The notes under the pieces were generated by a model that was not told where the DNA came from, did not search any database, and saw only the letters and a list, made by a program, of their open reading frames with translations. The translations under genes and the position numbers were made by a program. Positions 8,958 to 18,054 of a stretch of 64,000 nt of DNA are shown one piece after another. The stretch is from positions 136,501 through 200,500 of the forward strand of contig NZ_CP102428.1 in assembly GCF_024652905.1 (NCBI RefSeq), read 5' to 3'. This DNA comes from Pseudomonas oryzihabitans (lineage in GTDB: Bacteria > Pseudomonadota > Gammaproteobacteria > Pseudomonadales > Pseudomonadaceae). Each line of letters opens with the position of its first letter. Within the stretch, counting starts at the first letter, position 1.

Positions 8958-11900
8958 TCAAGGTTCGAGGCGCGACGGCCCCGGCCACTCGCGCAGAGGA
9001 AGGGGTTTGCCGAGGGCATAGCCCTGGGCGTAGTCCACGCCGATGGTGCCGAGCAACTCGAAGGTAGCCTGGGATTCGACGAATTCGGCGATGGTCTCGG
9101 CGCCCAGGTGGTGGGCGACCTGGTTGATGGACTCGACGATGGCGCGATCCAGCGGATCCTGGTCGAGGGTGCGGATGAAGCTGCCGTCGATCTTCACGTA
9201 GTCGACGCGGAAATGCTTGAGGTAGGCGAAAGAGCTGAGGCCGGCGCCGAAGTCGTCCAGGGCGATGCGGCAGCCGCGTCCGCGGACCTGGCTGATGAGT
9301 TCGGAGGCCACCGAGAGCTTGTTGATCACCGCAGTCTCGGTCAACTCGAAGAGCAGGCGCTGCGGATCCAGCGGCGAGGCGGCAATCAGCTCCAGCAATT
9401 CGGGCAGGAAGTCGGGATCGCTCAGGCTGTTGCCCGAGAGATTGATGCCCACGTGCAACTCGGGTCGCTCCTGCAGCCAGGGCACCAGTTCGACCAGCAC
9501 CTGACGTACCACCCAGCGGTCGATGCTGCTCATCAGGCCGAAGCGTTCGGCGGCCGGGATGAAGGTGGCCGGCGAGATCAGTTGGCCCTGGACATCGCGC
9601 AGGCGCAGCAGCAACTCGACATGCTGTGCCGCGCTGCCGCGGCTACGGGTAGGGACGATGGTCTGGGCGTGCAATTCGAAGCGGTGCTGCTCCAGGGCCT
9701 CGCGTAGGCCGCTGGCCATGAGAATCTCGCGGTGTTGGCGCTCCACGTCCTCGCTGCCAGCGCGATAGAGCGCCGCACGATTGCGCCCGGCATGCTTGGC
9801 GGTGTAGCAGGCCACATCGGCCTGGCTCATCAATTCGGCCGGACTGCGGGTCTCGGCGGTGATGGCGACGATGCCGGCGCTGGCACCGACGTCGTAGATC
9901 CGGCTTTGCCAGTTGAAGCGCACGGCGCCAATGCTGGCGATGAGCTTTTCGGCGACGGCCTCGGCCTGCACCAGATCGCAATCACGCAGCAGCAGGGCGA
10001 ATTCGTCACCCCCGATGCGCGCCACGGCGTCGGAGCCGCGTAGGGAATCGCGCAGCAGGGTGCCCAGCTCGCGCAGCAGCAGATCGCCCGCGGCATGGCC
10101 GGCGGAATCGTTGACCACCTTGAAGCGATCCAGGTCGATGAAGCACAGCGCATGCTGGGTGGTGCCGGCCTGGGCCTGTTGCCAGGCGGCTTCCAGCTCC
10201 TGCTCGAACTTCAGGCGGTTGAAGAGTCCGGTCAGGGCGTCGTGGGAGGCGTTGTAGCTCAATTCGCGCTGCAGGTTGCGGGCATGGGTGACGTTCTGGA
10301 ACACCAGTACCGCGCCGATGATGTGGCCATCCACCGTGCGTACCGGTGCTGCGGAATCCTGTACCTCGTGTCGCTCACCGTGCCGGCTGAGCAGCACGGC
10401 GCCTTCGTCCAGCGAGGTGATGGTCTGGTCGCGCAGGCAACGGGCCACCGGGCTGGGCAGCACCTCATCGCTCTGGCTGTCGTGGATGAGGAACACCTCC
10501 TCGTGGGGGCGCCCCTGGGCATCCGCCAGCGACCAGCCGGTGAGCTGCTCGGCGACCGGATTGAGAAAGAGGATGCGACCGTCCACGTCGGTGGTCAGGA
10601 CGGCGTCGGCGATGGAGGCCAGGGTGACCTGCAGCCGTTCCTTTTCCTCATAGAGCGCCGTGGTCAGCTGATGGTGCTCGGTGACGTCGCTGTTGCTGCC
10701 GACCAGGCGGACGTGGCCATCGGCCTCGACCACCGAGATCAACTCGGAGCGGATGTGCCGCACCTCGCCCCCAGGCCCGCCGCGATTGATGCGGAAGTTG
10801 AAGGTGTAGGACATCGAGGCGCTGACGACCTTCTCGAACACCTCCAGCGAGAGTGCCTTGTCATCCGGGTGGATGAAGGTGAGCCAGAAGTCCATGTCCC
10901 GGCTGAGATTGTCGGGGGCGATGCCATACAGGTCACGCAGGCGGGCATCGGCATTGAAGCCCGGACTGCGGGTATCCCACTCCCAGATGCCCACGTTGCT
11001 GGCGCGAATGGCCAGTTGCAGGCGCTCCCGGAGCCGGGCGTTGGTCGCCTCGGCACGGCGCTGGGCATCGATGTCGCGCGCCTGCAACAGGTAGCCGCTG
11101 AGCAGGTCGCCGTCATCGTGGTCGGGCGACAGCGCCAGTTGCATCCACAAGCCCTGGCCATCACGGTGCAGCAGGCGCCGGGTCTGTTCACCTTCCTGGA
11201 CCGTCAGCTGTTCTTCGGGATCGGCGATCAACTCCTTGAGCAGCCGGCCGTCGAGACTGTGGCGCGGATAGCCGAGCATGGCTTCCAGGGCCGCGTTCAC
11301 CTGGCTCAGACGCCCATCCACCGACAGCAGCGCCATGCCATAGGGCGCGGTGCTCAGGGCATGACGGAAGCGTGCCTCGTTGCGCGCCAGGCGCTGGTTG
11401 TGATGACGGCTCTGCTCCACGGCAGCGGCCAGCAGCAGCGGTGGAATCTGCATCAGCGCCACCGGGATGTAGGTCAGGGCCTCCTGCACCAGCGAGACGG
11501 CTGGGGCGCCAAGCAAATAGCCGTGAGCTACCAGGTAGGTGAAGATCAGGATGTTCAGGCCGCCCACCACCGCGGTACCCAGGGCGGTGAGCCTCAGGGT
11601 GATCAGCAGCAGCAGGGTGGAGACATAGACGAAGGGATAGGGCACATAGGCCAGCAGTCCGAGCACCAGCAAAGGGCTGATCAGCAGCAGGGCGAGGAAT
11701 TCGCGGGCACCCTGGCGGCTGAATTGCTGCCACTGCAAGGGGCGGCGAAGAAAGGCGAGGGGCATCACCACCAGCAGGCCAAGGGCGTCGCCCAGGTACC
11801 AGTGCATGGCCACCCTCAGCAGCTCGGGATTGCCTTGCTGGGCGGCGATCAGGGTACCCAGGGCGGTACCCGCCAGCGGGGACATCAGCACCCCGTAGAA

Positions 11901-12269
11901 CAGCAGTCGCCCCATGGCCGCGATGTTGCGTTCGGGGTGGAGGATGCGGCCATGCAGCAGCCAGGCGCCGAACAGGATCTCCGCCAGATTGGGTAGGGAA
12001 TAGAGCGCTCCGATGGCCGGGTCACCACTGAAGGGCAATTCGGCCAGGGCGCCAGCCACCCAGATCGCCAGCAGCTGCAGCGGCCAGCGACGCCGGGCCG
12101 AGCGCAGCAGCCAGGCGATCGCCAGCCCATTGGGCAGCCAGAGGGTGGCCACGGTGCTGGAGGCCTGGCGGGTGAAGAGAATGCACAGGACGGAACTGAT
12201 CAGGAACAGCAGGGACAGCGCGGCGATGTCACGCCGCAGGCTGGTGTTTCGCGACAGAATGGAAGTCAT
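8958..12269 (-). CDS. MASE1 - PAS - GGDEF - EAL cyclic-di-GMP signalling protein
   Basis: The large 1103-residue membrane protein starts with a MASE1 sensor of about eight hydrophobic segments (roughly residues 20-290). Three PAS domains follow (about 295-420, 420-545 and 545-665), the middle one with the PAC-type ending LVGSNSDVTEHH. A GGDEF domain with intact active site (RIGGDEFALLLRD) and a C-terminal EAL domain with DDFGAGLSSFAYLK and VKIDGSF complete it. It may make and/or degrade c-di-GMP in response to an unknown signal. The canonical EAL tripeptide reads E-L-L here (HVELLLRLRD); the glutamate is kept, so phosphodiesterase activity is possible but unproven. Confidence 0.9.
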   Translation of the reverse strand: MTSILSRNTSLRRDIAALSLLFLISSVLCILFTRQASSTVATLWLPNGLAIAWLLRSARRRWPLQLLAIWVAGALAELPFSGDPAIGALYSLPNLAEILFGAWLLHGRILHPERNIAAMGRLLFYGVLMSPLAGTALGTLIAAQQGNPELLRVAMHWYLGDALGLLVVMPLAFLRRPLQWQQFSRQGAREFLALLLISPLLVLGLLAYVPYPFVYVSTLLLLITLRLTALGTAVVGGLNILIFTYLVAHGYLLGAPAVSLVQEALTYIPVALMQIPPLLLAAAVEQSRHHNQRLARNEARFRHALSTAPYGMALLSVDGRLSQVNAALEAMLGYPRHSLDGRLLKELIADPEEQLTVQEGEQTRRLLHRDGQGLWMQLALSPDHDDGDLLSGYLLQARDIDAQRRAEATNARLRERLQLAIRASNVGIWEWDTRSPGFNADARLRDLYGIAPDNLSRDMDFWLTFIHPDDKALSLEVFEKVVSASMSYTFNFRINRGGPGGEVRHIRSELISVVEADGHVRLVGSNSDVTEHHQLTTALYEEKERLQVTLASIADAVLTTDVDGRILFLNPVAEQLTGWSLADAQGRPHEEVFLIHDSQSDEVLPSPVARCLRDQTITSLDEGAVLLSRHGERHEVQDSAAPVRTVDGHIIGAVLVFQNVTHARNLQRELSYNASHDALTGLFNRLKFEQELEAAWQQAQAGTTQHALCFIDLDRFKVVNDSAGHAAGDLLLRELGTLLRDSLRGSDAVARIGGDEFALLLRDCDLVQAEAVAEKLIASIGAVRFNWQSRIYDVGASAGIVAITAETRSPAELMSQADVACYTAKHAGRNRAALYRAGSEDVERQHREILMASGLREALEQHRFELHAQTIVPTRSRGSAAQHVELLLRLRDVQGQLISPATFIPAAERFGLMSSIDRWVVRQVLVELVPWLQERPELHVGINLSGNSLSDPDFLPELLELIAASPLDPQRLLFELTETAVINKLSVASELISQVRGRGCRIALDDFGAGLSSFAYLKHFRVDYVKIDGSFIRTLDQDPLDRAIVESINQVAHHLGAETIAEFVESQATFELLGTIGVDYAQGYALGKPLPLREWPGPSRLEP

Positions 12270-12356
12270 TGCCTATCCAGACAAGCTGCTCGGCCGGCAG
12301 GTGCCAGGCAGACGAGACGATCCCTAGGAAGCGGGGAGTATCTCCGCTGGTTCGCC

Positions 12357-12390
12357 ATAAAAAAAGGGAACGCCGACGGGCATTCCCTTA
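12357..12390 (-). terminator. Intrinsic terminator of leuA
   Basis: Read on the minus strand, AAGGGAATG and CGTTCCCTT form a stem around a GC-rich loop and are followed by a run of seven T. It lies just beyond the leuA stop and separates leuA from the c-di-GMP gene downstream. Confidence 0.88.
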
Positions 12391-12409
12391 AGTTTGACGA
12401 ATGTCAGTA

Positions 12410-14080
12410 TTAGGCAGCCTTGGCCTGGGCCTGGGTGACCGCGCGATTCAGGGCGCTGAGCAGGGCACGGAAGCTGGCGGTGGTGATGTTCTCGTCGATG
12501 CCGATGCCATGCAGCGGGCGCTGGCCCTCTAGGCGAATCTCGATGTAGGAGGCGGCCTTGGCGTTGGCGCCGGCGCCGATGGAGTGCTCGTGGTAGTCCA
12601 TGATCTCCACCGCCTGGGGCAGGCTGGCGACCAGGGCTTCCAGCGGCCCCTTGGCGGTACCGTGCCAGTGCTCGGTACGACCTTCGACAGCGACCTTGAT
12701 GTCGACGGTGGAGGTGCCGTCTTCCTCGCGCAGCTTATGGCTGACCAGCGCATAGGGGCTCTTGGCCTGCAGGTATTCCTGTTCGAGCAGACCGTGGATC
12801 TGCGCCGCGGTCATCTCCAGGCCCAGGCGATCGGTCTCACGCTGCACCACCTGGCTGAATTCGATCTGCATGCGACGCGGCAGGCTGATGCCGTATTCCT
12901 GTTCCAGCAGGAAGGCGATGCCACCCTTGCCCGACTGGCTGTTGACGCGGATGACCGCCTCGTAGTCGCGCCCGATGTCGGCCGGGTCGATGGGCAGATA
13001 GGGCACTTCCCAGAGCGCATCCGGCTTCTGCTGGGCGAAACCCTTGCGGATGGCGTCCTGGTGGGAGCCGGAGAAGGCGGTATGGACCAGATCGCCGACA
13101 TAGGGATGACGCGGGTGCACCGGCAACTGGTTGCACTCCTCGACGGTCTTGCGCACGGCGTCGATGTCGGAGAAGTCCAGCTCGGGATCGACGCCCTGGG
13201 TGTAGAGGTTGAGCGCCAGGGTCACCAGGCAGACGTTGCCGGTGCGCTCGCCGTTGCCGAACAGGCAGCCTTCGACGCGATCGGCGCCGGCCATCACCGC
13301 CAGCTCCGAGGCGGCGACGCCGGTGCCGCGGTCGTTATGGGTGTGGACGCTGATCAGCACGCTGTCGCGGCGATCGATGTGGCGGCCGAACCACTCGATC
13401 TGGTCGGCGTAGTTGTTGGGCGTGGCGCACTCGATGGTGGCGGGCAGGTTGAGGATCAGCTTGTTGGCCGGGGTCGGCGCGAACACCGCGATCACCGCGT
13501 TGCACACCTCGACGGCGAAGTCGGTCTCGGTGGAGCTGAACACCTCGGGGGAATACTCGAAGCCCCACTGGGTCTCCGGGCGCTCGGCGGCCAGGCGCAC
13601 GATGGTCTGGCCGGCGGCCACGGCGATGGCCTTGACGCCCGCCTGGTCCTGGTTGAAGACGATGCGGCGGAAGCTCGGCGCGCAGGCGTTGTAGTAGTGG
13701 ACGATGGCGCGCTTGGCGCCCTTGAGCGACTCGAAGGTGCGCTCAATGAGGTCGTCGCGGGCCTGGGTCAGCACCTGGATGGTGACGTCATCGGGGATGT
13801 GCCCGCCCTCGATCAGCTCGCGGACGAAGTCGAAGTCGGTCTGGGAGGCGGAGGGGAAGCCCACCTCTATCTCCTTCAGGCCCACGGCGACCAGGCACTT
13901 GAAGAAGGCCATCTTCTTCTCGGCATCCATCGGCTCGATCAGCGACTGGTTACCGTCGCGCAGGTCGGTGGACAGCCAGATCGGCGCCTTGTCGATGACC
14001 TTGTCCGGCCAGGTGCGGTCGGGCAGGGCGACGGGCGTGAAGGGACGGTACTTCTGCGAGGGATCTTTGAGCATGGTCAT
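12410..14080 (-). CDS. leuA: 2-isopropylmalate synthase
   Basis: LeuA condenses acetyl-CoA with 2-ketoisovalerate, the first committed step of leucine synthesis. The 556-residue size is that of the long LeuA type. The metal/substrate motif [21 protein letters not shown] and the NGERTGN loop mark the catalytic barrel. The C-terminal LeuA dimer domain, which binds leucine for feedback inhibition, contains [15 protein letters not shown] at 14080 is preferred because AAGGAAAG precedes it at good spacing; an internal ATG lies two codons later. A leucine-rich leader frame sits 30 bases upstream. Confidence 0.97.
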   Translation of the reverse strand: MTMLKDPSQKYRPFTPVALPDRTWPDKVIDKAPIWLSTDLRDGNQSLIEPMDAEKKMAFFKCLVAVGLKEIEVGFPSASQTDFDFVRELIEGGHIPDDVTIQVLTQARDDLIERTFESLKGAKRAIVHYYNACAPSFRRIVFNQDQAGVKAIAVAAGQTIVRLAAERPETQWGFEYSPEVFSSTETDFAVEVCNAVIAVFAPTPANKLILNLPATIECATPNNYADQIEWFGRHIDRRDSVLISVHTHNDRGTGVAASELAVMAGADRVEGCLFGNGERTGNVCLVTLALNLYTQGVDPELDFSDIDAVRKTVEECNQLPVHPRHPYVGDLVHTAFSGSHQDAIRKGFAQQKPDALWEVPYLPIDPADIGRDYEAVIRVNSQSGKGGIAFLLEQEYGISLPRRMQIEFSQVVQRETDRLGLEMTAAQIHGLLEQEYLQAKSPYALVSHKLREEDGTSTVDIKVAVEGRTEHWHGTAKGPLEALVASLPQAVEIMDYHEHSIGAGANAKAASYIEIRLEGQRPLHGIGIDENITTASFRALLSALNRAVTQAQAKAA

Positions 14081-14110
14081 GGCGATTCTTTCCTTGGGCG
14101 TGGTCGGGAC

Positions 14111-14206
14111 TTACGAAGCGAGCGCGGTCGAGCTTCGCAGTCGTGGACTGACCAGTCGCAGGCAGCGGTGCTGCCGGAGGAGGATGAGGGTATGGGCGTT
14201 GTGCAT
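14111..14206 (-). CDS. Putative leucine-rich leader peptide of leuA
   Basis: A 31-codon frame lies immediately upstream of leuA: MHNAHTLILLRQHRCLRL followed by VSPRLRSSTALAS. Seven of 31 residues are leucine, including a TLILL cluster, as expected of an amino-acid-sensing leader peptide. It ends with TAA at 14111-14113. A 6-bp hairpin (14114-14119 with 14132-14137) overlaps its end. No classic terminator with U-run lies between it and leuA, and no clear ribosome-binding site precedes it. Translation and mechanism are therefore inferred. Confidence 0.5.
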   Translation of the reverse strand: MHNAHTLILLRQHRCLRLVSPRLRSSTALAS

Positions 14207-14400
14207 GGCGCTAACGGTAGTCCGCTCAGGGTAGGGCTCGCAATCTTCTTTTTAAAATTGGCAGGAATGGTCGTCTAGATTCTATAGTCGACGATTTATT
14301 GCTATGTAGGGCTCCCTATTGGTGATTTATGAACAGTGGGCCTTGCGGTTTTTGTGTAACCCGAAATCGCAAGGGCGATCCCTGACGCCGGACCGAGGTC
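14207..14400. promoter_or_regulatory. Divergent upstream region of leuA leader and DUF4174 gene
   Basis: This AT-rich interval separates two divergent transcription units. On the minus strand a TATAGAAT hexamer (about 14277-14284) could be the -10 box of the leuA promoter; no good -35 box was found. Nothing else was recognised. Confidence 0.3.
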
Positions 14401-14443
14401 AATGCTGGACGACTCTTGGCAACCGAACGGAAGGAAGGCTTCC

Positions 14444-14875
14444 ATGAAGACCCTCGCACTGGTAGGCCTGGCGACCACCCTGATCGCCGGTCTGGTCTCG
14501 ACGGCCCAAGCGGCCGACAACCCCCTGGAGGCGGAACGCTGGAAGACGCGACCGCTGATCCTGGTCGCGCCTACGGCGAACGATCCCCAGGTGGTGAAGC
14601 TGCGCGAGGAGCTGGCGCAGCCAGCGAATCGCGAAGCCTTCGTCGAACGGGACATGGTGCTCTATACCGTGGTGGCCGGCGCCGGCAGCCGCAACGACCA
14701 GCCATTGCGTCCGGAGCAGACCCGGGCGCTGCTCAAGGCGCTGGACGCCCGCGCCGTGCAGCCGGCGACGCTTTATCTGGTAGGTAAGGATGGTGGGATC
14801 AAGGTGCGCGAAGAGCAGGGGTGGTCGCTCAAGGCCTTGTTCGGCACGGTCGACCGGATGCCGATGCGGCGGTAA
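14444..14875 (+). CDS. Exported DUF4174 protein
   Basis: The 143-residue protein starts with a Sec signal peptide (MKTLALVGLATTLIAGLVST, cleaved after AQA). It continues with a small alpha/beta domain containing RPLILVAPTANDPQVVKLRE and LYLVGKDGGIKVREEQGWS, the pattern of DUF4174, a thioredoxin/peroxiredoxin-like family without redox cysteines. The function is unknown. ATG at 14444 follows AAGGAAGG; an earlier in-frame ATG at 14402 would spoil the signal peptide. Confidence 0.75.
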   Translation: MKTLALVGLATTLIAGLVSTAQAADNPLEAERWKTRPLILVAPTANDPQVVKLREELAQPANREAFVERDMVLYTVVAGAGSRNDQPLRPEQTRALLKALDARAVQPATLYLVGKDGGIKVREEQGWSLKALFGTVDRMPMRR

Positions 14876-14884
14876 GGGAGGGGA

Positions 14885-15568
14885 CCCTCACCCCAACCCT
14901 CGCCCAGGGGGAGAGGGGGCCTGTCGAGGCAGCCGGATGCAGCGTAGGTTGGGTTGAGCGTCAGCGAAGCCCAACACCCATGGCACCCTGCGCCTGTTGG
15001 GCTTCGGCGATGGAGCCGCCTCAGCCCAACCTACAGGTGCGGGCATCGGCGTCAGAGTCTCGGCGTAGACGTAGTAAAAGGTACCGGGCCGTCAGTGGAG
15101 AGCGCTGGTGCGGTTTTCCACACTATTGGGGATTAGGGCTTCCCTCACCCCAGCCCTCTCCCGGGGGGAGAGGGGGCCTATCGAGGCAGCCGGATACGGC
15201 GTAGGTTGGGTTGAGCGTCAGCGAAGCCCAACACCCATGGCACTCTGCGCCTGTTGGGCTTCGGCGATGGAGCCGCCTCAACCCAACCTGCGGGGTGCGG
15301 GCAGCAGCGTCAGAGTCTCGGCGTAGACGTAGTAAAGGTACCGGGCCGTCAGTGGAAAACGCTGGCGGTTTTTCACACTATGGGGGTGGGGCTTCCCTCA
15401 CCCCAGCCCTCTCCCTTGGGGAGAGGGGACCTATCGACGCAGCCGGATGCGGCGTAGGTTGGGTTGAGCGTCAGCGAAGCCCAACACCCAAGGCACCCCG
15501 TAGGTTGGGCTTCGGCGATGGAGCTGCCTCAGCCCAACCTACGGGGTGCCGGTATCGGCGTTCGAGTC
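14885..15568. repeat. Tandem array of about 255-bp composite repeats at the 3' end of the GST gene
   Basis: Nearly 700 bases without a gene hold two full units and a partial third (starts about 14885, 15142 and 15395). Each unit has a C-rich palindrome (CCCTCACCCCAGCCC ... GAGAGGG), one full GTAGGTTGGG element with both halves, a 20-base copy of the end of the neighbouring GST gene (GAGTCTC-GGCGTAGACGTAG at about 15055 and 15313; the original at 15564-15584 has one extra A), and a GTGGAAAACGC...GTTTTCCACAC-like piece. Frames open across it are repeat translations, not genes. Confidence 0.85.
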
Positions 15569-16237
15569 TCAGGCGTAGACGTAGGGGCCGCCCTGTTCCA
15601 GTGCGCGCTGGTAGGCCGGGCGGGCGTGGATGCGCTTGAGGAAGTCCACCAGCCTGGGGCGCTTGCCGTTGTCGAGGCCGGCGCGGGCAGCGGCGGCTTC
15701 CAGGGGGAAGCTGAGCTGGATGTCGGCGGCGGTGAAGCTGTCGCCGACGAACCAGCCGCTGGCCCCCAGCTGGCTTTCCAGGTAATCCAGGTGCAGGTCC
15801 AGTTGCGGCTGGATGAAGCTGGCCGTGGCCTTGGCGGCGATGCCCTTGGCGATGGGTCTCGCGAAGAAGGGCATGGGCGAGGTGGCGATGCGGTCGAACA
15901 CCAGTTTGAGCAGCAGCGGGGTCATGGCCGAGCCTTCGGCGTAGTGCAGCCAGTAGGTGTAGCGCACGAACTCGGGACTGTCCTGGGCCGGCAGCAGTTG
16001 CGGCCCGTAGCGCCGTGCCAGGTAGTCGACGATGGCGCCGGATTCGGCCAGGGTCAGGTCGCCGTCGACGATTATCGGCGACTTGCCCAGGGGATGCACC
16101 TTGCGCAATTCCGGCGGCGCGAACAGCCCGCCAGCGGCGCGTTCGTAGCGCTGTACCCGATACTCGATGCCGAGTTCTTCGAGCAGCCAGAGCACCCGCT
16201 GGGAGCGGGAGTTGTTCAGGTGGTGGACGACGATCAT
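15569..16237 (-). CDS. Glutathione S-transferase family protein
   Basis: The 222-residue protein has an N-terminal thioredoxin-fold GST domain (MIVVHHLNNSRSQRVLWLLE, then the cis-Pro region GKSPIIVDGDLTLAESGAIV) and an all-helical C-terminal domain with GDSFTAADIQLSFPLE. Such enzymes conjugate or reduce substrates with glutathione; the substrate is unknown. The N-terminal NNSRSQR suggests a serine-type or beta-class-like active site. The last 20 bases of the gene are duplicated in the tandem repeat array immediately downstream. Confidence 0.9.
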   Translation of the reverse strand: MIVVHHLNNSRSQRVLWLLEELGIEYRVQRYERAAGGLFAPPELRKVHPLGKSPIIVDGDLTLAESGAIVDYLARRYGPQLLPAQDSPEFVRYTYWLHYAEGSAMTPLLLKLVFDRIATSPMPFFARPIAKGIAAKATASFIQPQLDLHLDYLESQLGASGWFVGDSFTAADIQLSFPLEAAAARAGLDNGKRPRLVDFLKRIHARPAYQRALEQGGPYVYA

Positions 16238-16265
16238 GGTCTTTCCTTAGGCCGGGGGCGGGGGA

Positions 16266-17546
16266 TCAGGGCGCCGGGGTGCCCGGTTCGCCCAGGGAGG
16301 TCATGGCCTCGCGTGGTTCCAGGCGTCCGCGGAAGTCACGTCCGCTCGGGTGCTGGAATACATGGAGGCCGAATTCCGGGAGGATGGAGAGCAGGTGATC
16401 GAAGATGTCCCCCTGGATACCCTCATATTGCGCCCACACCGTGGTGTTGGTGAAGCAGTAGATCTCCACCGGCAGACCCTCGCTGGAGAGCGGCATCTGG
16501 CGTACCAGCAGGGTCATGCCCTGGTGGACCCCGGGATGGGCGCGCAGATAGCGTTCGACATAGGCGCGAAAGGTGCCCAGGTTGGTGACCCGGCGGGTGT
16601 TGACCGGTTCCTGGCCGCGCTTTTCCAGCTTGCGATTCCAGTCCGCCAGTTCCTGTTCCTTGGCGGTGAGGTAGTCGTCCAGCAGGTTGAAACGGTGCAG
16701 GTGCTCGCGTTCGGCGTCGCTGAGGAAGTGCACGCTGTTCTGGTCGATGTTGAGTGCCCGCTTGATGCGCCGACCGCCGGCCTCCTGCATGCCGCGGTAG
16801 TTGCGGAAGGAATCGGTGATGAATCTCTTGGTGGGGATGGTGGTGATGGTCTTGTCGAAGTTCTGCACCTTGACCGTGTGCAGGGCGATGTCGATGACGT
16901 CGCCATCGGCGTTGAGCTGGGGCATTTCGATCCAGTCGCCGACGCGGATGATGTCGTTGCTGGAGATCTGCACGCTGGCCACCAGGGAGAGCAGGGTGTC
17001 CTGGAAGATCAACAGCAGCACCGCGGCCATGGCGCCGAGGCCGGAGAGCAGGATCAGCGGCGAGCGGTCGATCAGGGTGGCGATCATCAGGATGACCGCG
17101 ATGGCGTAGATGACGATCTTGCTGACCTGGAGGTAGCCCTTGATCGGCTTGAGCCGCGCCGAAGGGCGCCGCGAATAGAGCACGTTGACCATGTTCAGGG
17201 CGCTGCCCAGGGCCAGGGCGATGGTCAGCACGATGAAGGCGCTGCAGACGTTCTGCACCACGGTGACCAGGGCATCGGGGCGACCCGGCACCAGCTCGAT
17301 GCCGATCGAGAGCACCAGGGCCGGGACGATGTTGGCCAGCCGGCCGATGACCCTGTGGTGATTGAGTTCGTGATCCTGGCCGAAGGAGGTGCTGCGCAGC
17401 AGGCGATAGAAGCCGCGCACCAGGATGCGCTTGACGATCCAGTTGAGAACCCAGGCCGCCAGCAACAGGCCGAGGCAGGCGACCAGGGTGAGCAGTTGAG
17501 GGTGTTTTTCGAGGTCGTCGATCAGTCGGGTCAGGGCCGTGGGCAT
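16266..17546 (-). CDS. MscS-family mechanosensitive ion channel (YbdG/MscM type)
   Basis: The 426-residue inner-membrane protein has five hydrophobic segments in the N-terminal half, the last (about residues 155-200) leading into the MscS pore helix and beta domain, with IFQDTLLSLVASVQISSNDI and RVGDWIEMPQLNADGDV. The long C-terminal part (RRIKRALNIDQNSVHFLS, LGTFRAYVERYLRAHP) and overall length match YbdG, a low-abundance channel for hypo-osmotic shock. ATG at 17546 begins MPTALTRLIDDLEKHP. It sits upstream of, and in the same direction as, the GST gene. Confidence 0.9.
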   Translation of the reverse strand: MPTALTRLIDDLEKHPQLLTLVACLGLLLAAWVLNWIVKRILVRGFYRLLRSTSFGQDHELNHHRVIGRLANIVPALVLSIGIELVPGRPDALVTVVQNVCSAFIVLTIALALGSALNMVNVLYSRRPSARLKPIKGYLQVSKIVIYAIAVILMIATLIDRSPLILLSGLGAMAAVLLLIFQDTLLSLVASVQISSNDIIRVGDWIEMPQLNADGDVIDIALHTVKVQNFDKTITTIPTKRFITDSFRNYRGMQEAGGRRIKRALNIDQNSVHFLSDAEREHLHRFNLLDDYLTAKEQELADWNRKLEKRGQEPVNTRRVTNLGTFRAYVERYLRAHPGVHQGMTLLVRQMPLSSEGLPVEIYCFTNTTVWAQYEGIQGDIFDHLLSILPEFGLHVFQHPSGRDFRGRLEPREAMTSLGEPGTPAP

Positions 17547-17658
17547 AGGGGGTCTCTTGACGGGATACTACGGACGCCACGTTAGCAAAGCTGCGCCCTG
17601 CTTGCCGTATTCGTCATCTGCGGTCGGTCCTAGGTTCAGCCCTTTCAGGAAGATATCC

Positions 17659-18048
17659 ATGCGTCCCTTAGCTGCTGTTCTTACCGTCGCCGCGACACTG
17701 CTGCTCGCCGGGTGCGTCGGGCGCCCCTTCGCTCCACCGACCCTGGACGATCGCCTGGCCGATCTGGGCTATCGGCAGGGCGCTGCCGTGGACACCATCC
17801 TGGGCTTCGATCTCTCCGGCTGGCACTACCTGGACACCCGCCATCTGGCGCTGGGGACCGGGCTGGGTCATGCCTATCTTGTGGACTTCGCCGTGCCCTG
17901 CCGCAACCTGGCCGCCGGCAATCGGCTGGGCTATCGCTCGCGGGCCGCCGGCCTGCGTCCGGGCGACTTCCTGGTCTCCACCGATGCCCGGGGCAGTCGG
18001 ATGGAGTGCCCCATCGGCGGGCTGTATCGCCTCGACTCCCGGCGTTGA
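17659..18048 (+). CDS. Small lipoprotein, DUF6491-like
   Basis: A 129-residue lipoprotein with a clear lipobox (LLLAGC, Cys19) after a short signal peptide. The mature part contains GFDLSGWHYLDTRHLALGTG and a cysteine pair (VPCRNLA ... MECPIGG) that could form a disulfide. The pattern resembles DUF6491 proteins of unknown function; this assignment is from memory and uncertain. ATG at 17659 follows AGGAAG. The gene is followed after six bases by the DUF488 gene, so the two may be co-transcribed. Confidence 0.7.
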   Translation: MRPLAAVLTVAATLLLAGCVGRPFAPPTLDDRLADLGYRQGAAVDTILGFDLSGWHYLDTRHLALGTGLGHAYLVDFAVPCRNLAAGNRLGYRSRAAGLRPGDFLVSTDARGSRMECPIGGLYRLDSRR

Positions 18049-18054
18049 GCGGCC

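Noticed and set aside
10095-11996. Long plus-strand open frame opposite the MASE1-GGDEF-EAL gene (similar long frames lie opposite leuA, the MscS-type channel, the threonate operon, the MHYT protein gene and the siderophore genes)
   Set aside because: High-GC DNA leaves long open frames opposite true genes. These frames encode low-complexity H/Q/G/A-rich sequence with no domain, while the other strand carries clear conserved proteins.
15464-16453. Plus-strand open frame of over 300 codons starting in the repeat array
   Set aside because: It starts inside repeat sequence and continues antisense to the GST gene, which has full family motifs.
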